Shown in pieces: positions 1 to 7,256 of a stretch of DNA of 25,338 nt. The stretch is from positions 1 to 25,338 of the forward strand of contig JAIQGB010000008.1 in assembly GCA_020072905.1 (NCBI GenBank), in the 5' to 3' direction. Position 1 is the first letter of the stretch. Each line of letters begins with the position of its first letter. The position numbers and the translations under genes were made by a program. The notes below the pieces were generated by a model. That model worked only from the letters and a program-made list of their open reading frames with translations. It searched no databases and was not told the DNA's origin. This DNA is from Terriglobia bacterium (GTDB taxonomy: Bacteria; Acidobacteriota; Terriglobia; UBA7540).

Positions 1-1047
1 CGGATAGCCGAGCCAGCCGAAGATGTCGATGTTGTCCCAACCCTCTTTGTTGTCGCCGCGCGGCGGGTAGTAATTGATGCGCACCTTGTGGCAGTAGCCC
101 TTGTAGAGCTCCGGATAGAGGTCGGGTTGCAGAATGTATTCGAGCACGGAGAGCTTGCTCTCTTCTTTCGTGCGGAACGAGCCCGGATCGTCCAGCACTT
201 CGCCGTCACGATTGCCGAGGATGTTGGTGGAGAACCAGCCGCGCAGCCCGATCAGGCGCGCCTTGAGTCCGGGCGCGATGATGGTTTTCAGGAGCGTCTG
301 GCCGGTTTTGAAATCCTTGCCGCAGATGGGAACGCGGTTCTGGTGCGCCAACTCCTGCAGCGCGGGAATGTCCGTGGTGAGGTTCGGCGCGCCGTTGGCG
401 TAGGGCACGCCCAACTTCAGCGCCGCGTAAGCGTACACCATGCTCGGGGCGATTTCCTTGTTGTTCGCGCGCAGGCCCTTTTCAAAGGCGGCAAGCGATT
501 GATGGACCGCGCCGGCTTTCAAGTAAGTCTCCGTTGAGCCGCACCAGATCATGATCAGGCGCGACGCTCCGCTGGCTTTCTGGAATTGCCGGATGTCTTC
601 CATGAGCTGCTCAGCGAGGTCCATCTTGTTCTTGCCCTTCTTGACGTTCTCACCGTGCAGCAACTTGACGAACCGCTGTTCGAAGACGGCGGGCATGGGG
701 CGGATTTCGGTCAGGAAATCCCGGACCTGCTCGAGCAGCGTCCGCTCCAGCACCCCGGCCTTGAGAGCCGCTTCGTATGAGTTGTCCGTGAACAGATCCC
801 AGCCGCCGAAAACGAGGTCGTCGAGTTCGGCGAGAGGCACGAAATCCTTGATGGCAGGCGAATGCTTGTCAGTGCGCTTACCCAGACGAATTGTCCCCAT
901 CTGAGTGAGCGAACCGATGGGGCGCGCCAACCGTCGGCGAATGGCTTCAACGCCCGCCATGAAAGTCGTCGCTACGGCCCCCATGCCGGGGATCAGGACG
1001 CCTAGTTTTCCTTTGGGTTCAGCAATATGGACCGCTTTGTTGGCCAC
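1..1047 (-). CDS. ino1: Inositol-3-phosphate synthase (partial, C-terminus off the left edge)
   Basis: Converts glucose-6-phosphate to 1L-myo-inositol-1-phosphate with NAD as internal redox cofactor; cytoplasmic, first step of inositol lipid/solute synthesis. The 349 residues visible begin with a nucleotide-binding stretch (KLGVLIPGMGAVATTF, about residues 13-28), then the family segments MGTIRLGKRTDK, LDDLVFGGWDLF, the MIPS-like IWCGSTETY, VPYANGAPNLTTD, CGKDFKTGQTLLKT and GWFSTNILGNRDG. These are characteristic of the roughly 440-residue bacterial type, so some 90 residues are missing beyond the edge. The start is a GTG at 1047, chosen for the GGGAGGA ribosome site nine bases upstream. That site lies inside a small hairpin (see 1053-1069). 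Divergent from the oxidoreductase at 1388. Family assignment is firm; the symbol follows common usage. Confidence 0.93.
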   Translation of the reverse strand, partial: MANKAVHIAEPKGKLGVLIPGMGAVATTFMAGVEAIRRRLARPIGSLTQMGTIRLGKRTDKHSPAIKDFVPLAELDDLVFGGWDLFTDNSYEAALKAGVLERTLLEQVRDFLTEIRPMPAVFEQRFVKLLHGENVKKGKNKMDLAEQLMEDIRQFQKASGASRLIMIWCGSTETYLKAGAVHQSLAAFEKGLRANNKEIAPSMVYAYAALKLGVPYANGAPNLTTDIPALQELAHQNRVPICGKDFKTGQTLLKTIIAPGLKARLIGLRGWFSTNILGNRDGEVLDDPGSFRTKEESKLSVLEYILQPDLYPELYKGYCHKVRINYYPPRGDNKEGWDNIDIFGWLGYP

Positions 1048-1052
1048 GTTCG

Positions 1053-1069
1053 TAGTCCTCCCAGGACTA
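1053..1069 (-). promoter_or_regulatory. Hairpin enclosing the ino1 ribosome binding site
   Basis: On the minus strand TAGTCCT-GGG-AGGACTA forms a perfect 7-bp stem with a three-base loop. The Shine-Dalgarno bases GGGAGGA lie in the loop and 3' arm, just ahead of the GTG start at 1047. If it folds in the mRNA it would mask the ribosome site, suggesting translational control. The structure is seen in the sequence; the role is inference. Confidence 0.4.
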
Positions 1070-1244
1070 GGGCAGCAATTTCGACTCCAAGTGAAACGTG
1101 CGATGATGCGACAACCCTCCCGGATTTGCAATGGATTTCCGCGGCCCTCACGCCAGTGGTGCGGCAGTCTGCTCCTTTTGAGGCTGGCGCATTAGACTGT
1201 GCCAGGTCCGGGCTGAGCTCGCTGGCTTCCCATCTGCTCCTCCC

Positions 1245-1273
1245 TTGATTTTTCGTCGCAAGGAACCTAGAGT
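1245..1273 (+). promoter_or_regulatory. Candidate sigma-70 promoter for the Gfo/Idh/MocA gene
   Basis: TTGATT (1245-1250), a 17-bp spacer, then TAGAGT (1268-1273). Each hexamer matches its consensus at four of six bases. Predicted start near 1280, giving a leader of about 108 nt to the ATG at 1388. Confidence 0.4.
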
Positions 1274-1387
1274 CTTTCCGTCGCTCTCGGTTCGACGGAG
1301 ATTGCTTTGCGAACCTGTAGGCCGCAGGACTGTGGCGATGACGGGCGGGCTCACCCCGACCCTTCCAATCCGGCAAGGAGACCCTTT

Positions 1388-2629
1388 ATGGCCAACCGAC
1401 GCACTTTTGTAAAACAAGTTTTCGGTGGAACGACCGCCCTGGCGGCGACCGGCCTTTTCCCATCCGGCGCCGTTCTGGGCGCCAACGATCGCGTGCGCTT
1501 TGGGCTGATCGGCGCGGGCGGACGCGGGCAGGAAATCTTCCAGGCGGCCATGCGCTGCAAGAACACGGAGGCCGTCGCGGTGGCTGACGTCTACACTCGC
1601 CGCCTCGATGAGGCGAAGAAGCTGGCCCCCGGCGCGAAGGTCTACGACGACTTCCGGCGCCTCCTGGACGACAAAACCATTGACGCGGTGCTGATTGCCA
1701 CGCCCCAACATCAACACGCGCTGAACTTCGTTCCGGCCATCGAAGCCGGCAAGGACGTCTATCAGGAAAAGACGATGGCGTTCGGCCCCGCCTATGCCCA
1801 ACGCATGCGCAAAGCCTTCGCGAGCTCTGATCGCATCGTGCAGGTGGGGATTCAGTCCCTGAGCGGTCCCGGGTACCCGAAAATCCGCGAGCTGGCTTCG
1901 CCCGAGCGCATGGGGACGGTCACCGCTCTTCACACCCATCATTATCGCAACGCTGCTTATGGGGGCTGGAAGCGGCCGATTCCCGCCGATTGCGACACTC
2001 AGCACGTGGAATGGAAAGCTTTCGAAGGAGAGGCCGCGCCCCATCCTTTCGATCCCAATCGCTACATGAACTGGCGTTTCTACTGGGACTACTCCGGCGG
2101 CAACGTGTTCGAGAACATGGTCCATCAAGTGGGCTTCTGGTACAAAGTCCTGGGCCTCGGCATCCCGCGCAGTGTGACCATGTCCGGAGCGACTTATCTC
2201 TCCCCCGGTATGGAAGTCCCCGACACCATGGACGTTTCCATGGAGCAATCGGAGCAGATTCTCTTCACCTGGAACTCGATTTTCGGGAACAGCTATTACG
2301 GCGAAGGCTTCGATCTTCTCCTGGGAACCAAGGGAACCATCCTGCGGAACGAAGCCGAGAAGATCCGCTTTGTTCCCGAGGGCAAGCACGAGGGCTCGCC
2401 CATGGCGGAGGTCGAGGCGAGCAAAGCCGCGGGCCCCGATATCGTGGGTGGGGGCGACGCGACGGATGCGCATATGGAGAATTTCTTCGATTGTGTGCGC
2501 AGCCGCAAGGAACCCAACTGCCCGTTTGACATCGGTTATAAATCCGCGATCGCGTGCCAGATGTGCACCATCTCCTATCGGCTCAAGCGAGCGGTGCGGT
2601 GGGATCCTCAGTTGGAGGACATCGTCTGA
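1388..2629 (+). CDS. Tat-exported Gfo/Idh/MocA-family oxidoreductase
   Basis: A 413-residue NAD(P)-dependent oxidoreductase of the glucose-fructose oxidoreductase/inositol dehydrogenase superfamily; substrate unknown, probably a sugar or cyclitol. A twin-arginine signal (N-R4-R5-TFVK, then a small-residue-rich hydrophobic segment to about residue 31) indicates export of a folded, cofactor-loaded protein. The Rossmann motif is GLIGAGGRG (residues 39-47). The usual EKP motif is EKT (127-129) here. The C-terminal domain carries WRFYWDYSGGNVFENMVHQ, typical of the exported Acidobacteria/Planctomycetes subgroup. The start is the ATG at 1388, with AAGGAG at 1375-1380; an earlier in-frame ATG at 1307 would bury the Tat signal. 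Its divergent partner makes inositol phosphate, so cyclitol metabolism is conceivable but unproven. Confidence 0.9.
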   Translation: MANRRTFVKQVFGGTTALAATGLFPSGAVLGANDRVRFGLIGAGGRGQEIFQAAMRCKNTEAVAVADVYTRRLDEAKKLAPGAKVYDDFRRLLDDKTIDAVLIATPQHQHALNFVPAIEAGKDVYQEKTMAFGPAYAQRMRKAFASSDRIVQVGIQSLSGPGYPKIRELASPERMGTVTALHTHHYRNAAYGGWKRPIPADCDTQHVEWKAFEGEAAPHPFDPNRYMNWRFYWDYSGGNVFENMVHQVGFWYKVLGLGIPRSVTMSGATYLSPGMEVPDTMDVSMEQSEQILFTWNSIFGNSYYGEGFDLLLGTKGTILRNEAEKIRFVPEGKHEGSPMAEVEASKAAGPDIVGGGDATDAHMENFFDCVRSRKEPNCPFDIGYKSAIACQMCTISYRLKRAVRWDPQLEDIV

Positions 2630-2733
2630 GCTGCGCCCCGACCCTTGCGACTTCCGGTGGCGAAAGTCTCCAGCTTGATTGATGAGGCATTCGAGGCCGT
2701 GTGTTGACGTTATCCGGCGGCACGCCCTGCGGG

Positions 2734-2762
2734 CTGCAAGCAGCGGGCGAGGAGGGTATAAT
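2734..2762 (+). promoter_or_regulatory. Sigma-70-type promoter for the FHA-PP2C gene
   Basis: A perfect -10 hexamer TATAAT lies at 2757-2762. At 17-bp spacing the -35 position (2734-2739) reads CTGCAA, a weak match. Predicted transcript start near 2769, leaving a leader of about 48 nt before the ATG at 2817. The weak -35 next to a perfect -10 suggests activator dependence or a repressor overlapping the start region. Confidence 0.5.
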
Positions 2763-2789
2763 GCAGCGCGCCTGGTTCCGGCGCTGCAT
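2761..2789. promoter_or_regulatory. Inverted repeat over the -10/transcript start (candidate operator)
   Basis: ATGCAGCGC (2761-2769), an 11-base spacer, then GCGCTGCAT (2781-2789): perfect 9-bp arms. The left arm overlaps the end of the -10 hexamer and the predicted start. A repressor site fits better than a terminator because the left arm would not be fully transcribed and no U-run follows directly. Confidence 0.4.
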
Positions 2790-2816
2790 GGTATTTTCTA
2801 ACGGGGACTCGTCGCG

Positions 2817-4469
2817 ATGCCTGCCAGCGTACCGCGGATAATCGTTCGAGACACCTCCGGCGGCGAGCGGGAAGTGGAAATCGCTCGCACGCCGTTCACG
2901 CTGGGCCGCCAGAGCGACAACGACTTGGTCCTGCTTGACAACCGAATTTCCCGCCGCCACGCCAGCATTCTCCAGGACGGACACGACTATCTCCTTCAGG
3001 ATGCCGGCAGTCGCCACGGGACGTTCGTCAATGGCGAACGGGTGACCTCCTACACTCTCCGCAGCGGCGATCAGATCAGCCTGGGCGTCGCGGACGCCTA
3101 CCAAATCTTTTTCCTCACCGAGCAGGCGGCTCTGCCCAAGCTGCTGGCCGAAATCGGCAAGGCCGGGGAAAGCCCCCTGCCGCAACTTCAGCACCTCGGT
3201 CTGCTGCTGAAGATGGCGGAGATGCTGAACCGCGCCCCGGCACTTGAGGAGGTCTTGACGGCCCTGGTGGATTCCGCGATCCAGCTCGGCGATGCCGAAC
3301 GCGGGCTCCTCTTCCTGCGCAACGAAGCGGGGAAGTTCGAGCTGCGCCTTGCCCGCGGACGGGGCGGTGTGCATCTGCCTCCGGCGCTCTCCGATTACTC
3401 CAAGGAAGTTGTGGAACGAGTGGTCAAGGCCGGCCGCGAGGAAGTGACCCTTCAGGAAGAAAAGACGGGGCTGGCCACAACCGAAACCGGGATTCTCCGC
3501 CAAGCCCTGCGCGGCGTGGTGGCCATCCCGCTGCAAAAGCTTCCCATGATGGAAATGGGAGGTGAAACGATCTTCCAGACCGCGCCCGAAATGGTGGGCG
3601 TTCTCTACCTGGACAGCCGCGCGCACGCCACCGCCCTCACCGGCCTCGACCGCCAAGTGCTGCTGACGCTCGCCATCGAAGGCGCCACGGTCATCGAGAA
3701 TGCCCGCATGTTCCGCCTGACGCGCGAACAGGAACGCATGCGCCACGAGCTGTCGGTAGCCCGCAACATCCAGCAGAGCCTTCTGCCTCGGCAGTTACCG
3801 CGCAGTGATTTTTTCGAATTGCGCGCCCTGAGCATTCCCACCCAGGCAGTGGGCGGCGATTACTACGACGTGATCCCGCTGCCCGGCAACCGCCACGGAT
3901 TCACCGTCGCCGACGTTTCCGGAAAGGGCCTGCCCGCCGCCCTGTTGGCCGCCTCACTTCAAGGCGCCTTCGGGGCCGTCGCCGCCGGCGATCCCGATCT
4001 GCCGGAACTCTTCCGCCGGGTCAACGAGTTTCTTGTCGAGCGGACGCCGCCGGAGATGTATGCCACGATGTTCTACGGCGTTCTCGGCCCTCAGGGCGAC
4101 TTCGCCTTCGTCAATGGTGGCCACGCTACGCCGTTGATCCTGCGCGCCAACGGCAAGGTGCAGCGGCTGGACTTTGCCAACTACCCTTTGGGCTTCTTCA
4201 AGGGCATCACGTTTGAGGCCGTCCAGGATCGGCTTGAAGCCGGCGACCACGTTCTGATCTTCTCGGATGGGGTCACCGAGGCCATGGACGCCGACCACGA
4301 GTTGTTTGGGGAAGCCCGCCTGCAATCCCTGCTCGAGTCGTGCGCCGGGCTGGCGACTCAGGTCGTGTGCGACAACGTGGTGGCGGCGATACGAGAATTC
4401 GTCGGCACCGCGCCTCAGGCGGATGACCTGACGCTGCTGGTCCTCCGCTACGGCCCCACTGTAATGTAG
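2817..4469 (+). CDS. FHA-GAF-PP2C (SpoIIE/RsbU-type) serine phosphatase
   Basis: A 550-residue cytoplasmic signalling phosphatase. Residues about 8-100 form an FHA phosphothreonine-binding domain with the conserved LGR (29-31), S45-R-x-H48 and later GSRHGTFVNG. Residues about 125-300 look like a GAF sensor domain, followed by a short helical linker (REQERMRHELSVARNIQQSLLP) typical just before RsbU-like phosphatases. Residues about 325-548 are the PP2C/SpoIIE catalytic domain: metal-binding GGDYYD (346-351), ADVSGKGLPAALLAA, FSDGVTEAMD (about 482-491) and the terminal DDLTLLVLRY with D536/D537. All metal ligands I can check are present, so it should be active. Family members act on anti-sigma-factor antagonists or other phosphoproteins. 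No partner anti-sigma gene is adjacent. Monocistronic by context, behind the TATAAT promoter. Confidence 0.93.
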   Translation: MPASVPRIIVRDTSGGEREVEIARTPFTLGRQSDNDLVLLDNRISRRHASILQDGHDYLLQDAGSRHGTFVNGERVTSYTLRSGDQISLGVADAYQIFFLTEQAALPKLLAEIGKAGESPLPQLQHLGLLLKMAEMLNRAPALEEVLTALVDSAIQLGDAERGLLFLRNEAGKFELRLARGRGGVHLPPALSDYSKEVVERVVKAGREEVTLQEEKTGLATTETGILRQALRGVVAIPLQKLPMMEMGGETIFQTAPEMVGVLYLDSRAHATALTGLDRQVLLTLAIEGATVIENARMFRLTREQERMRHELSVARNIQQSLLPRQLPRSDFFELRALSIPTQAVGGDYYDVIPLPGNRHGFTVADVSGKGLPAALLAASLQGAFGAVAAGDPDLPELFRRVNEFLVERTPPEMYATMFYGVLGPQGDFAFVNGGHATPLILRANGKVQRLDFANYPLGFFKGITFEAVQDRLEAGDHVLIFSDGVTEAMDADHELFGEARLQSLLESCAGLATQVVCDNVVAAIREFVGTAPQADDLTLLVLRYGPTVM

Positions 4470-4534
4470 ATGTCACCCCGCGGCTGCCCCAAAGGCGGCC
4501 CTTCCGGAACCCGAAATCTCCCTCGAGTGGCGTG

Positions 4535-5224
4535 TCAGTGGTGCGGGGCGAAGAGCCGCCGGAGCGCGTCCAGGCGGAGATGTTCAAAGCTCGGTACGAC
4601 GAGGTCGGCACGTCCGTGCGCGCGCAGGTCTTCGGCGGGGAAGGTTGAGGCGATGGCTACGCACTTCATGCCCGCGTCTTTAGCAGCCTCGATGCCCACA
4701 AACGAATCCTCAAACGCCACGCAAGCGGCGGGCGGGAGGCCGAGCTTCTCGGCGGTGCGCAGGTAGATCTCCGGGTGAGGCTTGGGATGCTGGACTTCGT
4801 CCCCGCTGACCAGGTAGCGGAAGTAGGCCCTGAACCCCACAGCGTCCACGACGAACTCAACGTTCCTCGCCATTGCCGAAGACGCGACGGCCATGGGAAT
4901 TCCCGCCTGTTGGCATTGTCGGATCAAACCTTCCAGGCCCGGCAGCGGTTTGGCGTGCGTGTGGAAGGCCGTTCGGAAGCTGGTCTCCAGCTCTTCGCTG
5001 AGTTGTGCCATCTCCTCTTTGGTCATGGCGGGTCCGAAGAAGTATCGGAAGGCGTGATCGTTGCGCAGACCAAGAACCTGCTTGGGGAGTTCCTCGGCGT
5101 CGTAGCGGATTCCGCGCCTGTCCAGGAATTCGGTCCACTTCTGGATGTGAAAGGGGTTGCTGTCCACGAGGACGCCGTCCATATCGAAAATCACGGCGCC
5201 CGGCAGGCTGTTCGAAGATGTCAT
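4535..5224 (-). CDS. HAD-superfamily phosphatase, beta-phosphoglucomutase/phosphoglycolate type
   Basis: A 229-residue HAD subfamily I hydrolase with a helical cap. The nucleophile motif is FDMDGVLVDSNPFH near the N-terminus; motif II is the serine in MAVASSAMARN, motif III the lysine in HPKPHPE, and motif IV FEDS. These mark the PGMB/DhaH-like sugar-phosphate branch: a phosphomonoesterase or phosphomutase on a small sugar phosphate, exact substrate unknown. The start is the ATG at 5224 because GGAG sits about six bases upstream. A longer frame reaching 5278 lacks such a site. The downstream end faces the FHA-PP2C gene with a 65-bp convergent gap in which I see no strong terminator. It is 135 bp downstream of polX on the same strand and may be co-transcribed with it. 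Confidence 0.88.
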   Translation of the reverse strand: MTSSNSLPGAVIFDMDGVLVDSNPFHIQKWTEFLDRRGIRYDAEELPKQVLGLRNDHAFRYFFGPAMTKEEMAQLSEELETSFRTAFHTHAKPLPGLEGLIRQCQQAGIPMAVASSAMARNVEFVVDAVGFRAYFRYLVSGDEVQHPKPHPEIYLRTAEKLGLPPAACVAFEDSFVGIEAAKDAGMKCVAIASTFPAEDLRAHGRADLVVPSFEHLRLDALRRLFAPHH

Positions 5225-5359
5225 AGTGCTCCGTGTGTCCGGAGTCGCGGCTTGCCCGGGACTCTGCGCACCCACCAACGGTGTGGGGCAGGGTCCAAAA
5301 ACGATGGCCCTAATGATTTCCTGCCCGGCTTTCCATCTTACCAGAAGGTGGGCAGGCCC

Positions 5360-7093
5360 TTAGCGGGGAAGTGGGCGCAGGGAGGCCAGCAACTTTTCCG
5401 GCGGGTAAGTGTTGATGACGCTCTTCTTTCCCATCCAGCCCCGCCGGGCGGTCGCCACGCCATAGCGCATGTAGGCGAAGTGGTCGGGGTGATGGGCGTC
5501 GGTGGAAATCACGATCTTCATTCCCCGGTCGCGCGCCAGCTTGACGTGCCGGTCGCACAAGTCCAGGCGCTCGGGATTGGCGTTGAGCTCCAGAATCACG
5601 CCGTGCTTTTGGGCGGCGGAGAAGACCTTCTCGATGTCAAAAGCGAAAGGATCACGCTTCAGGAGTTGCCGGCCGGTGGGATGGCCGAGGATGCGCACGT
5701 AAGGATTCTCGAGCGCCTTGAGCAGCCGGGCGGTCATCTCTTCCGCCGGCATGGTCATGCGCGAATGCACGCTGACCAGCACGATATCGAACTGCTTAAG
5801 CAGATCGTCGGGATAATCGAGCCGGCCATCGCCCAGGATGTCCACCTCGGCGCCCGCCCAGATTTCAATCCCTTTGACCTTCTGGCGCGCCGCGTGGATA
5901 CGGGCGATGTTCTCGCGGGCGCGCTTCTCGTCCAGCCCGTTCGCGACGGTCACAGCCTTCGAGTGGTCGGTGATGAGAATGTATCGGTAGCCCCGCTGCT
6001 TCGCCGCCTCGGCCATCTCTTCGACGCTCGTGCGGCCGTCGGAGGCGGTAGTGTGCATCTGCAGGTCGCCGCGGATGTCGGCGAGGTCGACGAGCTTGGG
6101 CAGCTCACCTTTCTCCGCAGCCTCGATTTCGCCCAGGTTCTCGCGCAATTCCGGCGGAATCCATTGGAGCCCGAGCTTTTCGTAGATTTCTTCTTCCGTA
6201 CGGCTGGCGATGACTTTTTCGCCTTCAAACAGCCCGTATTCGCTCAGTTTCCAGCCGCGGCGTTTGGCGCGGTCCCGCAGCGCGACATTGTGCTCCTTGG
6301 AGCCGGTGAAATACTGCAACGCGGCGCCGTAGGATTTCCGGTCGAGCAGGCGCACATCCACCTGCAGGTCGTTCTTCAGCTTTACGCTGACCTTGTCTTC
6401 CCCCTTGGCCAGCACTTGATTGATACCCGGGAACTTCACGAAGTGGCCGGCAATCCCGGCGTGATCGCGGCCCGTGACGAGCAGGTCGAGATCGCCCACT
6501 GTCTCGCGGCCACGTCGCAAGGAGCCCGCGGGCGTGATCTCGTCAACGGTCTTAAGTCCCTCAAGGAAGGCGATCAGCTCATCGGCGGTTTCCTGCGCCG
6601 TGTCGAGCCGGAAGCGTCCCGCGGCGCGACGAAAGACCTCGATGGCCTTGAGGATGTTCTCCTCCGATTTGACATCCATTTTCGGAAGGTCGCGCAGGCG
6701 GCCGGCCTTGGCGGCGGCTTCCAGATCGTCAATGGACTGGACGTTGAGCTCCTTGTAGAACAGCCGCACCTTTTGTGGCCCTACGGTCTGTAGTTGCAGC
6801 AGGTCGAGAAGGCCGTGTGGGATCTTCTTCCGTTGCTCCTGGTGGTACTCGCACTTACCAGTCTCCACCAGTTCGACGATCTTCTTGGCCAGATCGGCGC
6901 CGATGCCGGGGATATCGGTGAGCTTGCGGTTGGGGTCGCGGGCGATCACCTCCAAGCGCTCGGGAAAGCTTTCGACAGACCGCTTGGCGCGGTCGTAGGC
7001 GGCCGCCTTGAACGGCCACTTGGGGTCGTCCTGATTGATCTTCAAGAGGTTCGAGATCTCTTCGAAAACAGCAGCGATTTCCCGGTTCTCCAT
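5360..7093 (-). CDS. polX: Bacterial X-family DNA polymerase with C-terminal PHP domain
   Basis: A 577-residue gap-filling repair polymerase; the length matches the roughly 570-residue bacterial PolX. Order: an N-terminal 8-kDa-like helical region (residues 1-50), helix-hairpin-helix DNA-binding motifs (PGIGADLAKKIVELVETGK and the TVGPQKVRLFY region), then the nucleotidyltransferase palm with GSLRRGRETVGDLDLLVT holding D201 and D203. The third metal aspartate is D246 (QVDVRLLDR). The PHP phosphoesterase domain starts around residue 343 with DLQMHTTASDGR and continues through ILITDHS, VDILGDGRLDY, LGHPTGR, ELNANPERLDL and ISTDAHH. The DLQMH form, with Q where many PHP proteins have the first His, is as far as I recall common in PolX. 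The start is the ATG at 7093, behind a GGGGGAG site. Expected role: base-excision or double-strand-break gap repair plus 3' end trimming. Confidence 0.94.
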   Translation of the reverse strand: MENREIAAVFEEISNLLKINQDDPKWPFKAAAYDRAKRSVESFPERLEVIARDPNRKLTDIPGIGADLAKKIVELVETGKCEYHQEQRKKIPHGLLDLLQLQTVGPQKVRLFYKELNVQSIDDLEAAAKAGRLRDLPKMDVKSEENILKAIEVFRRAAGRFRLDTAQETADELIAFLEGLKTVDEITPAGSLRRGRETVGDLDLLVTGRDHAGIAGHFVKFPGINQVLAKGEDKVSVKLKNDLQVDVRLLDRKSYGAALQYFTGSKEHNVALRDRAKRRGWKLSEYGLFEGEKVIASRTEEEIYEKLGLQWIPPELRENLGEIEAAEKGELPKLVDLADIRGDLQMHTTASDGRTSVEEMAEAAKQRGYRYILITDHSKAVTVANGLDEKRARENIARIHAARQKVKGIEIWAGAEVDILGDGRLDYPDDLLKQFDIVLVSVHSRMTMPAEEMTARLLKALENPYVRILGHPTGRQLLKRDPFAFDIEKVFSAAQKHGVILELNANPERLDLCDRHVKLARDRGMKIVISTDAHHPDHFAYMRYGVATARRGWMGKKSVINTYPPEKLLASLRPLPR

Positions 7094-7212
7094 AAGCGCT
7101 CCCCCGTGGACCTTGGCTTGGCAGGCTCGCCGACCAAGACCAGTCCCAAGAAAGGGTCTCGGCAGCATCGCCGACGGCTCACAATCTAAGTGCTTTAGAA
7201 TGCGTTATGTAG

Positions 7213-7246
7213 GTGTGTTTCTTTTTGCCACACACAATGTTAGAAT
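7213..7246 (+). promoter_or_regulatory. Promoter region of the kinase-regulator operon
   Basis: An extended -10 element, TGT followed by TAGAAT (7238-7246), lies just before the kinase start; the -35 position is poor (TTTCTT). If used, transcription would begin near 7253, only about four bases before the ATG at 7257: a nearly leaderless message, consistent with no Shine-Dalgarno site. Upstream, GTGTG (7213-7217) and GCCACAC (7227-7233) resemble the arms of the palindrome at 11509-11527 but with wider spacing. TTAGAATGC is repeated exactly at 7195-7203 and 7240-7248. Confidence 0.4.
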
Positions 7247-7256
7247 GCTTTCGACC

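Larger units (their letters stand above)
1048..1387. other. Divergent intergenic region, 340 bp
   Basis: Separates the minus-strand ino1 and the plus-strand oxidoreductase. It holds the ino1 ribosome-site hairpin at the left and a sigma-70-like promoter for the right-hand gene at 1245-1273. No convincing promoter for ino1 was found. No coding region with a credible start or family resemblance was seen. Confidence 0.6.

Noticed and set aside
1186..1204. Sigma-54-like element on the minus strand upstream of ino1 (TGGCAC then ATGC)
   Set aside because: The distance between the GG and GC pairs is 11 rather than 10 bases, which is usually non-functional.
4775..6793. Open reading frame of 672 codons on the plus strand
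   Set aside because: Entirely antisense to polX and the HAD gene, with no recognisable family motifs; a GC-rich shadow of two well-supported minus-strand genes.
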